From: Acidobacteriota bacterium
GTDB lineage: Bacteria; Acidobacteriota; Terriglobia; Acidiferrales; UBA7541
DNA: 5,284 nt
NCBI GenBank assembly: GCA_003224135.1
Contig: QHYO01000363.1
Location: forward strand, 1-5,284
Direction: 5' to 3'
The position numbers were made by a program, and so were the translations under genes. Shown here in pieces: positions 1 through 4,713 of this stretch (positions are counted from its first letter, which is position 1; each line of letters starts with the position of its first letter). The notes under the pieces are model-generated. The model was given only the letters and a program-made list of their open reading frames with translations, was not told the DNA's origin and did no database searches.

Positions 1-583
1 AGGCGACGCACATCCAGACCACAGTTTCGGCGACAGAATCACCCAATTTTTCCAATCCAGTGACGCCGAGGACTACGCGGACTTCAAGAAACACGATGGC
101 TACGGCGAAGCTGCGGGTCATCCATTGCCGATGCAATTGAACCTTGCCTTTTAAGATGAAATAGATGGCGATGGCGGTGGTCAGCATCCAGATCGCGGCA
201 TCGGCGAACGCGGCGAAACTAAAGGAACGCGTGCCCCCCATGCGCTCTTCGTAATATTGGATGTAGAAACCGAGTGGAGCCCCGATGAAAACACCGGCGA
301 CGTAGAAGCGCCCGACAACGCGATGAAATTTTGCGAAACGCTGGCGGAGGAGATCGGAGAATTGCATTGGTCCAAGCAAGAGAGCGCATGCTCCCATGAT
401 GCCGTGAGGTAAAAGATACCATTTGAACGAGCTGATGTGAGTCCATTCTGGGTTCTTGGCATCGATGAGGAAGCGTTCGTTATGGACAAGAACGTAGGCC
501 ATCATCAAACCGATAAATCCAAATAAGAAGTATTTAGGACGCAACCAAGAAGCGGACGGCAACGGAATGGAGCTGGTGGCCAT
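1..583 (-). CDS. DUF2306-type multi-pass membrane protein (C-terminus cut by window edge)
   Basis: The first 194 residues of an integral membrane protein that continues past the left edge. Hydrophobic segments lie near residues 18-34, 56-76, 88-110, 123-145 and 157-175. The features that suggest DUF2306 are a helix opening with LPHG (His60), a following GPMQF turn, FHRVVGR (His87) and HRQWMTRSFA (His151); these conserved histidines and the His-Arg before a late helix are typical of that family as I know it. The function of DUF2306 proteins is not established; a redox or cofactor role is only a guess from the histidines. The ATG at 583 is supported by AGGA nine bases upstream. The gene lies 99 bases downstream of the HxlR regulator on the same strand, with no clear terminator or strong promoter between them, so co-transcription is possible. 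Family call fairly secure, function unknown. Confidence 0.8.
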   Translation of the reverse strand, partial: MATSSIPLPSASWLRPKYFLFGFIGLMMAYVLVHNERFLIDAKNPEWTHISSFKWYLLPHGIMGACALLLGPMQFSDLLRQRFAKFHRVVGRFYVAGVFIGAPLGFYIQYYEERMGGTRSFSFAAFADAAIWMLTTAIAIYFILKGKVQLHRQWMTRSFAVAIVFLEVRVVLGVTGLEKLGDSVAETVVWMCVA

Positions 584-682
584 ATTCGTTTGTCCTGTCT
601 GATCGGATGGGATTTGTGCGGTTACGATACTCCAAGAGCGAGTTTGCGGCCAGCTAAATAATGGGTCGAGGTGAGGGAGGAC

Positions 683-1054
683 TCATGCGGCGATGGATTT
701 TCTGGAGCGGGATTTGGCTCGGCGGATCATTGGAAGGTTGGGCGGAATCCCGAGATGGCGAGTCCCCCAATGGCACATGTCGGTCAGCATGGGCATGAGG
801 TCGTCGCCGGCTTTTGTGAGGTAGTAGGTGACCTGCGGCGGCGTGGATGCTTTGATCTTGCGCTGGATTACGCCGTCCTTTTCGAGTTGGCGCAATTGCG
901 CGGTGAGCACTTTTTCGCTGACGCCGGGCAGCAGGTCGCGAAGTTCCGCAAAACGACGCGGCATGAAGCCGAGATGCCAGACAACAAGCACTTTCCATTT
1001 GCCACTTAAGACGTTGATGGTGCCTTGAACCGGACAGCCAAAGTCTTTTTTCAT
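683..1054 (-). CDS. HxlR-family (DUF24) winged-helix transcriptional regulator
   Basis: A 123-residue one-domain DNA-binding protein of normal size for the HxlR family. The N-terminus has the family signature: a cysteine followed by proline (Cys7-Pro8), then LSGKWKVLVVWHL (about 16-28). Next come the recognition-helix region FAELRDLLPGVSEKVLTAQLRQLEKDG (about 35-61, containing VSEKVLTAQL) and the wing with VTYYLTKAG (75-83). A second cysteine is Cys94. In relatives such as YodB and HypR of Bacillus subtilis the N-terminal cysteine senses electrophiles or oxidants; that Cys7 does so here is inference. The start at 1054 is chosen because MKKDFGCP is the usual family beginning and GGAG lies six bases upstream; the reading frame stays open to 1138 but the extra residues look non-family. 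It is divergent from the NmrA-like oxidoreductase and probably controls it and itself. The DUF2306 gene follows downstream. Confidence 0.93.
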   Translation of the reverse strand: MKKDFGCPVQGTINVLSGKWKVLVVWHLGFMPRRFAELRDLLPGVSEKVLTAQLRQLEKDGVIQRKIKASTPPQVTYYLTKAGDDLMPMLTDMCHWGTRHLGIPPNLPMIRRAKSRSRKSIAA

Positions 1055-1070
1055 AACGCGCTCCGGGCTT

Positions 1071-1080
1071 ACATAAATGT
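1071..1080. promoter_or_regulatory. Small palindrome between the HxlR and NmrA genes, possible operator
   Basis: ACAT-AA-ATGT is a perfect 4+2+4 palindrome in the 140-base divergent spacer, 16 bases ahead of the HxlR start codon. A looser TAC(1070-1072)...GTA(1083-1085) pair overlaps it. HxlR-family regulators usually bind dyads in such spacers, so this is the best operator candidate by position. The symmetry is short enough to arise by chance. No near-consensus sigma-70 promoter stands out in this spacer; a TATAAC-like -10 for the HxlR gene (plus-strand bases 1106-1111) has only a poor -35. Confidence 0.25.
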
Positions 1081-1194
1081 GCGTACTTCTTGCGGGCGCA
1101 ACAGAGTTATACCATTTCGCTGGACGAGTGGCGCGCATTAAGAAACGTTTCGCGACCGCCCCGCCTGCGATTCGGGCAATTGAGGAGAAAATCT

Positions 1195-2064
1195 ATGATT
1201 TTGGTCACCGGTGCAAGTGGAAACGTCGGGAAGGCTGTTTTGCAGGAAGTAGCGAAGAGCAGGGCAAAACATCGCGCGATGTACCGTTCGACCGTGGAAG
1301 CGACAAAAGCCCCTCCGGGAACGGAGACCGTGATTGCGGATTTTGCCAAGAAGGACACGCTTCTGACGGTGCTACGGAACGTGGACAGCGTGTATCTGGT
1401 GTGCTCACCCATCCCGCAACTGGTAGAGCTTGAAAGCAACATGGTTGACGCGTGCGTTGCGGCAGGTGTGAACCAGGTGGTGCTGAATTCCGCAATGGGC
1501 GCGGGTGATTACGACAAATCGTTTCCGAGCTGGCATCGCAAAGTGGAAGATAAACTGAAAAGCACCCGGCTGTCATACACGATTTTGCGGCCGAATTCGT
1601 TTCATCAGAATGTCGTGGCGTTCTTTGCACCGAGCATACGGACGCAGGGAGTGTTTTACTCGTCGATGGACGCTGCGCGGGTCAGCTTTCTGGATGTGCG
1701 GGACATCGCAGTGGTGGCGGCGAAGGCGCTCGCTGGCGGCGAACACGCGGGGAAAACGTATGAGCTGAACGGACCGGAAGCGTCGAGCTACGCCGAAGTA
1801 GCGGAGAAGATTTCGAAACAGGTGGGAAGCGCCGTGCAATACGTAGATATTCCTATGGAAGCACAGAGAAAGGCGATGTTGGAGCAGGGGATGCCGGAAT
1901 GGCAGGTAACGGCGCTACTCCAGTTGCAGGAATACTACACGGGTGGCAAAGGCGGCAGCGTGGATGGCTTGCTGCAGCGGTTGCTCGGACGGGCGCCGAT
2001 TACCATGGATCAATTTCTCGCGGAGTTTGCGGACGAATTTCGCGGACAGGCAGCGAACGCGTGA
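1195..2064 (+). CDS. NmrA-like NAD(P)-binding oxidoreductase (atypical SDR)
   Basis: A 289-residue cytosolic Rossmann-fold protein. The first strand runs straight into the dinucleotide-binding loop TGASGNVGK (residues 5-13). The central part has NSAMGAG (98-104), then WHRKVEDKLKST and YTILRPNSFHQNV (113-140), the block typical of NmrA-like and QOR2-like proteins, in which the classical SDR Tyr-Lys pair is absent. DVRDIA (167-172) and TYELNGPEA (188-196) are also usual family blocks. Relatives reduce quinones or other small electrophiles with NAD(P)H, or only sense the cofactor; the substrate here cannot be told. The ATG at 1195 is preferred because GAGGAG (1182-1187) lies seven bases before it and the protein then starts directly with the first beta strand. 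The frame is open upstream to 1090, but that extension has no domain. It is divergent from the HxlR gene, as ytfG is from ytfH in E. coli, and convergent with the MarR gene 58 bases downstream. Confidence 0.93.
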   Translation: MILVTGASGNVGKAVLQEVAKSRAKHRAMYRSTVEATKAPPGTETVIADFAKKDTLLTVLRNVDSVYLVCSPIPQLVELESNMVDACVAAGVNQVVLNSAMGAGDYDKSFPSWHRKVEDKLKSTRLSYTILRPNSFHQNVVAFFAPSIRTQGVFYSSMDAARVSFLDVRDIAVVAAKALAGGEHAGKTYELNGPEASSYAEVAEKISKQVGSAVQYVDIPMEAQRKAMLEQGMPEWQVTALLQLQEYYTGGKGGSVDGLLQRLLGRAPITMDQFLAEFADEFRGQAANA

Positions 2065-2122
2065 GGATGTAACACAGACGCAGCATGGGACGCTGTGCGC
2101 GCCTTAGTCTCTTCCGCTGTCT

Positions 2123-2647
2123 CTAACCTTCTTCTTTTTTCGATGCGACAGCAGCCGCTGTACGCTTGAGCGCCAAATTTTCCAATTGGACTGCCATTCC
2201 GGCCAGGCGTTCTAGCTCGTTGCGCAACGCGGGCCAGGTATCGCCACCCATTTCTGCCAGAAACTTCGCCTGAACTTTTCGCCACAGAGGCACGGCGACG
2301 GCGAGAGCTTTTACGCCAGGATCCGTCAAAGTCAAAAAACGCTGGCGCCTGACAGAGCGGGAAGAGATTTCAAGGTAGCGCTGCTTTTGCAGAAGGCGAA
2401 GGCTGCGGGTGAGGGTGGTTTGATCCAGCACCAGGATTTCGCCGATGCGGGAAATGGAGACGGGCTGAAACTTCGCGATGGCGGTCAGGATAGCGAACTG
2501 GGTGGCTCGGAGGCCGGAAGGTTCGAGGCCGAGGTCGTAGAGGCGAGCGACGGCGCGAGCAGTGCGACGAAAGTTGAAAGCGGCACAAGAGCCGGTGCCG
2601 GAAAGGTCGAGCGAATCGGTGGCTCCGCCCTTGACTTGCATATACAT
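2123..2647 (-). CDS. MarR-family winged-helix transcriptional regulator
   Basis: A 174-residue protein with the MarR layout. Helix 1 contains FNFRRTARAVARLYD (about 24-38), typical of the dimerisation region. It is followed by GLRATQFAILTAIA (45-58), the HTH with SISRIGEILVLDQTTLTRSLRLLQKQ (64-89, recognition helix about 75-89), and the wing SVRRQRFLTLTD (98-109). C-terminal helices rich in Leu and Lys end in KKEEG. MarR proteins are dimeric cytosolic repressors or activators that respond to small ligands or oxidants; the ligand here is unknown. One cysteine (Cys21) lies in the N-terminal region. The ATG at 2647 and a second ATG at 2641 both lack a Shine-Dalgarno sequence, and the predicted transcription start falls almost on them, so the mRNA may be leaderless. 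It is divergent from the membrane-tethered regulator with overlapping promoters and probably controls itself and that gene. Confidence 0.92.
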   Translation of the reverse strand: MYMQVKGGATDSLDLSGTGSCAAFNFRRTARAVARLYDLGLEPSGLRATQFAILTAIAKFQPVSISRIGEILVLDQTTLTRSLRLLQKQRYLEISSRSVRRQRFLTLTDPGVKALAVAVPLWRKVQAKFLAEMGGDTWPALRNELERLAGMAVQLENLALKRTAAAVASKKEEG

Positions 2648-2654
2648 GTCAAGT
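2630..2654. promoter_or_regulatory. Inverted repeat across the divergent promoters, likely MarR operator
   Basis: Two overlapping dyads can be read. CTTGAC (2630-2635) pairs with GTCAAG (2648-2653) across 12 bases, and ACTTG (2634-2638) pairs with CAAGT (2650-2654) across 11 bases. The AT-rich centre CATATACATG is itself nearly palindromic. The repeat fills the -35 to -10 interval of the plus-strand promoter and covers the -10 and start site of the MarR promoter. That is where a MarR dimer would block both. Binding by this MarR is inferred from position. Confidence 0.5.
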
Positions 2655-2659
2655 ATAAG
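2631..2659 (+). promoter_or_regulatory. Promoter of the membrane-tethered winged-helix gene
   Basis: TTGACT (2631-2636) and TATAAG (2654-2659) are separated by 17 bases, each matching the sigma-70 consensus at 5 of 6 positions. Transcription would start near 2666 and give a leader of about 95 bases before the ATG at 2761. The -35 lies inside the first codons of the MarR gene, and the -10 overlaps the -10 of the MarR promoter on the other strand. Confidence 0.6.
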
Positions 2660-2679
2660 TGATCTCAGATTGGTGTCAA
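2652..2679 (-). promoter_or_regulatory. Promoter of the MarR gene (near-consensus sigma-70 type)
   Basis: Read on the minus strand, TTGACA (plus-strand 2674-2679) is followed after 16 bases by TATACT (plus-strand 2652-2657). This is a perfect -35 and a 5/6 -10. The start of transcription should fall near 2645, on top of the MarR ATG codons at 2647 and 2641, which predicts a leaderless or nearly leaderless message. Confidence 0.7.
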
Positions 2680-2686
2680 GCGAGTG

Positions 2687-2711
2687 TTCTCGGCGCGAGA
2701 ATTCTCCGGAG
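2687..2711. repeat. Cluster of three overlapping short palindromes in the leader of the winged-helix gene
   Basis: TTCTC-GGCGC-GAGAA (2687-2701), GAGAATTCTC (2697-2706) and CTCCGGAG (2704-2711) overlap one another. They lie downstream of the predicted start site of the plus-strand transcript. They could form alternative hairpins in the leader RNA or be binding sites for a regulator. No run of Ts follows, so a simple terminator is unlikely. Confidence 0.35.
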
Positions 2712-2760
2712 TTCCCCCGCCGATTTCAAAACATGGTCGGAGGAAGCTAAGGGGTGAACC

Positions 2761-3357
2761 ATGTCGATGCCGATGAGTACGAGTGCGGCGCTGGCAGCAC
2801 GGGGTCGTGCTCCAAGCGAGGTTCGGGCGCAGAGCCGTTATGTGAGCTTTGGCCATTTTCAGGTGGATCTGCAACGGGAAGAACTATTCAAAGATGGAGC
2901 GCGGGTACACATTCCATCGAAGGTCTATCAGGTGTTACTGGCTCTTGTAGAGAGGCCGGGAGAAATTGTTACGCGCGACGACTTGCGCGCTCGGCTGTGG
3001 CCCGGTGGAACGTTCGTCAACTATGACGCGAACGTGAACACCACGGTGAACAAGCTGCGGCTGGCGCTCGGAGATTCTCCGGATCAGCCGATGTACGTGG
3101 AAACGGTTCCGCGGCAGGGGTATTGTTTTGTGGGATCCGTCGAACGCAGAACTGAATTTACGAAGAGTCCCGACGGGAAGGGCGTGGTTCTTTCTACAGA
3201 GGCAATCAAGACGCGCGAGGTTTCGGCGGCACCGGCGGTGGAAAATTTGAAAGGCAGACTCCCAGGATTTTTTGCGAGCGGGTGGGCGGCAGCGATTCTT
3301 TTGTGCGGAGTACTGCTTGGCATTGGGATTGTGTTGTTTACGCACCGGCCGTCGTGA
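2761..3357 (+). CDS. Membrane-tethered OmpR/CadC-type winged-helix regulator without a sensor domain
   Basis: A 198-residue protein. Residues about 28-126 form a Trans_reg_C (OmpR/PhoB-type) winged helix: VSFGHFQVDLQ, then the ELF..G..V.IPSKVYQVLLALVERPGEIVTR block, the DLRARLWPGGTFVNYDANVNTTVNKLRLALGD core (about 74-104) and the wing VETVPRQGYCFVG (113-125). A linker (127-167) leads to one hydrophobic span at about 171-193, and only five or so residues (THRPS) follow it. The topology is as in CadC/ToxR, with a cytosolic DNA-binding domain anchored in the inner membrane, but the usual periplasmic sensor or TPR/beta-propeller domain is missing. The ATG at 2761 has AAGGGG (2749-2754) six bases upstream; ATGs at codons 3 and 5 are less likely. 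No receiver domain is present. Signal and target genes are unknown. Confidence 0.9.
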   Translation: MSMPMSTSAALAARGRAPSEVRAQSRYVSFGHFQVDLQREELFKDGARVHIPSKVYQVLLALVERPGEIVTRDDLRARLWPGGTFVNYDANVNTTVNKLRLALGDSPDQPMYVETVPRQGYCFVGSVERRTEFTKSPDGKGVVLSTEAIKTREVSAAPAVENLKGRLPGFFASGWAAAILLCGVLLGIGIVLFTHRPS

Positions 3358-3390
3358 GCCCTCGACAAGGCGCAGATTCCTACGCTAGAG

Positions 3391-3425
3391 ATCCTTCGCC
3401 CATCCTTATCGGATTGGCGAAGGAT
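3391..3425. repeat. REP-like hairpin between convergent genes, possible bidirectional terminator
   Basis: ATCCTTCGCC (3391-3400) pairs perfectly with GGCGAAGGAT (3416-3425). Inside, ATCC (3402-3405) pairs with GGAT (3411-3414) around the loop TTATC, with a single C/T mismatch between the two stems. That gives a 14-base-pair stem in 35 bases. It lies in the 122-base gap between the ends of two convergent genes and has no T-run on either side, so it is not a classical intrinsic terminator, though such a stem could stop or protect both transcripts. The wording (GAGATCCTTCGC... GCGAAGGATGACAAG) resembles dispersed intergenic palindromes I know from acidobacterial and other genomes. Confidence 0.6.
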
Positions 3426-3479
3426 GACAAGGCATTATTCAGCCTGAACCACGCGGATTTAACTCACACTGTAGACAAG

Positions 3480-4079
3480 CTAAACGTCGCTGGAAACCGG
3501 TAAGGTGCCGCGGAGGCCGAGGGCGTCGGCGTTTTCGCGCATGGCGGCGATGCAGAACGCGATGTGTTCTTCGAGAGGGACGCCGAGTTCTGCGGCGCCG
3601 TTGCGGACGTCATCGCGAGAGACTCCTTTGGCGAAGGCCTTGTCCTTCAATTTCTTTTTCACCGATTCCATTTCGAGATCAAGAACGCTTTTTGACGGGC
3701 GGACGTAGCAGCAGGCGGTGATGAATCCTGCGAGTTCGTCGCAGGCGAAGAGCGTGTGTTCGAGCGGAGTCTGGCGCGGCGTGTTGCAGTAATCGGCGTG
3801 AGACATCACGGCACGGATGAGCTCTTCAGGGTACCCGCGCTCGCGAAGAATTTTTGCGCCTTCGGCGGGATGTTCGCGGTTCGGGGCGTGGTCAGCGTTG
3901 GGCCAGCGCTCGTAATCGAAATCGTGGAGCAGGGCTGCCAGGCCCCAGAGCTCTTCATCTGCGGCGGATTTGCGGGCGTAGGCGCGGACGCAGGTTTCTA
4001 CAGCGAGCATGTGCTTGCGCAGGGATTCGGATTGTGTGTATTCGCAGACAAGATTCCAAGCGTCTTCGCGGGATGGCAA
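3480..4079 (-). CDS. HD-domain metal-dependent phosphohydrolase family protein (TTG start)
   Basis: A 199-residue cytosolic protein. The metal-binding HD signature is complete: His23 (RKHMLAVE), His52-Asp53 in ALLHDFDYERWP (49-60) and Asp114 in FACDELAGFI. Additional histidines His70 (REHPAEGAKILRERGYPEE) and His94 (MSHADY) fit HDIG-type enzymes. The C-terminal part has VRPSKSVLDLE, KKKLKDKAFAKGVSRDD and LGVPLEEHIAF, familiar blocks of a widespread uncharacterised HD family. HD enzymes cleave phosphate esters, often of nucleotides, but the substrate is unknown. The TTG at 4079 is chosen because GGAGGAA (plus-strand 4086-4092) lies upstream with eight bases between GGAGG and the codon, and the family begins about there (PSREDAW); no ATG is available. 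The frame is open for 150 more codons upstream but shows no domain. It is convergent with the winged-helix gene and shows no evident link to it. Confidence 0.9.
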   Translation of the reverse strand: MPSREDAWNLVCEYTQSESLRKHMLAVETCVRAYARKSAADEELWGLAALLHDFDYERWPNADHAPNREHPAEGAKILRERGYPEELIRAVMSHADYCNTPRQTPLEHTLFACDELAGFITACCYVRPSKSVLDLEMESVKKKLKDKAFAKGVSRDDVRNGAAELGVPLEEHIAFCIAAMRENADALGLRGTLPVSSDV

Positions 4080-4085
4080 GAGAAG

Positions 4086-4092
4086 TTCCTCC
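4086..4092 (-). promoter_or_regulatory. Ribosome binding site that fixes the TTG start of the HD gene
   Basis: Read on the minus strand this is GGAGGAA. Eight bases separate GGAGG from the TTG at 4079. It is the best Shine-Dalgarno match near any start candidate in that frame and is the main reason for rejecting the longer reading frame. Confidence 0.75.
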
Positions 4093-4126
4093 GAGCAGAT
4101 TCGAATGTTTATTGGAGCACAGGAGA

Positions 4127-4216
4127 CTAACAAAGAGAAAGCAAGAGAACGAAGGGTAGCACCAGACCGGCGACTCTCAGTAAATCCAGCCAGTCGAACT
4201 CTCGACGACCGTCCAT
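4127..4216 (-). CDS. Doubtful small one-helix membrane peptide
   Basis: A 29-residue frame from ATG at 4216. It begins MDGRREFDWLDLLR and ends with the hydrophobic run VAGLVLPFVLLLSLC before a TAG, ending 47 bases ahead of the HD gene start on the same strand. The charged amphipathic front and single hydrophobic helix look like a small membrane protein. However, the ribosome binding site is weak (AAAAAG about six bases upstream), the frame is short, and it is part of a longer open frame reaching a TTG at 4324. It could easily be chance. Confidence 0.2.
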   Translation of the reverse strand: MDGRREFDWLDLLRVAGLVLPFVLLLSLC

Positions 4217-4595
4217 TTGCAGCTTTTTTCTGAAGTACGTGTCGCCGACCGGAACCGCACAGCATTCCACAGTAAAAAGAGGACGCAACGATTGCCTGAT
4301 GAAATGAGCGATCAAAACCTTCAAAAATCGCGGGCAATATAAACAGCTCCAGATGGCGAGAGATTAGACCATCCGGGAACCGTGCGACATCGTCGACTCG
4401 CGGGGTTGCTCGACACGACACAATGGAAATGTTGGGCGGAACTGGCACCTTGCAAATTGTGGTCTTTGCGGTAGGTGAACACAATCTGTAGTAATGGTTT
4501 GGAAAGGCGGCGAAAACCCGACGAGACAAGGCGAAAGTCAGGCGTAAATCCGGTTCTAGTCCTCACTAAAAATTTCTAATTCTTCAAAAATATTC

Positions 4596-4624
4596 TTGAC
4601 AGTTTGAGGCCCATCGGCGAGACT
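4596..4624 (+). promoter_or_regulatory. Candidate promoter of the zinc-ribbon/XRE gene
   Basis: A perfect TTGACA (4596-4601) is preceded by an AT-rich stretch (4564-4595) resembling an UP element. The -10 at 17-base spacing is weak: GAGACT (4619-4624), 3 of 6 matches. Transcription would start near 4631 and leave a leader of about 80 bases before the GTG at 4714. Confidence 0.35.
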
Positions 4625-4655
4625 CCACGACGCGCCAGTATCTGCCTTCCCCCGA

Positions 4656-4671
4656 GAACGTTCCGACGTTC
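4656..4671. repeat. Perfect inverted repeat ahead of the zinc-ribbon/XRE gene
   Basis: GAACGT (4656-4661) and ACGTTC (4666-4671) are exact inverted copies separated by TCCG. The site lies 42 bases before the GTG start and just after the candidate promoter. It could be an operator for the XRE protein itself or a small leader hairpin. If one C is bulged, the GAG/CTC flanks extend the stem. Confidence 0.4.
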
Positions 4672-4713
4672 CTCTCCTATCCGCACGCCGGACAAAGTCA
4701 GCGAGGAGTACCG

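Larger units (their letters stand above)
4080..4713. other. 634-base intergenic region with little coding signal
   Basis: This is the largest gap in the window, between the 5' ends of the HD gene (-) and the zinc-ribbon/XRE gene (+), so it should contain both promoters. Open frames here are short and overlap each other on several frames without a recognisable domain. One very short minus-strand frame (4127-4216) could encode a small membrane peptide but is weak. The middle is less GC-rich than the genes, and 4564-4595 is strongly AT-rich. No tRNA or recognisable riboswitch was seen. It may hold decayed coding sequence, a small RNA or only regulatory DNA. Confidence 0.6.

Noticed and set aside
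671..1009. Plus-strand reading frame opposite the HxlR gene
   Set aside because: It is a shadow of the real gene in an antisense frame; the minus-strand product has all HxlR motifs.
1055..1138. Longer HxlR protein starting at 1138
   Set aside because: The 28 added residues do not resemble the family, and GGAG precedes the ATG at 1054, where homologues usually begin.
1090..1194. N-terminal extension of the NmrA-like protein from an upstream start
   Set aside because: It adds 35 residues with no family similarity, while GAGGAG sits at the right distance before the ATG at 1195 and the protein then starts with the Rossmann beta strand.
2079..2097. Hairpin CGCAGC/GCTGTG as terminator between the NmrA and MarR genes
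   Set aside because: The stem is only six pairs with one G-U, and the nearest T-run is about 38 bases further, inside the MarR coding sequence.
3358..3447. Continuation of the tethered regulator after its TGA (29 open codons in the same frame)
   Set aside because: The translated stretch runs through the palindromic repeat and has no sensor-domain character, so readthrough or a recent stop mutation is not supported.
4080..4529. 349-residue version of the HD protein
   Set aside because: The first 150 residues are of odd composition with no domain, and the TTG at 4079 has a strong ribosome site and matches the family start.
4321..4566. Minus-strand reading frame of 81 codons in the long gap
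   Set aside because: It has no ribosome site, no recognisable motif and a composition that looks random, and it overlaps other equally weak frames.
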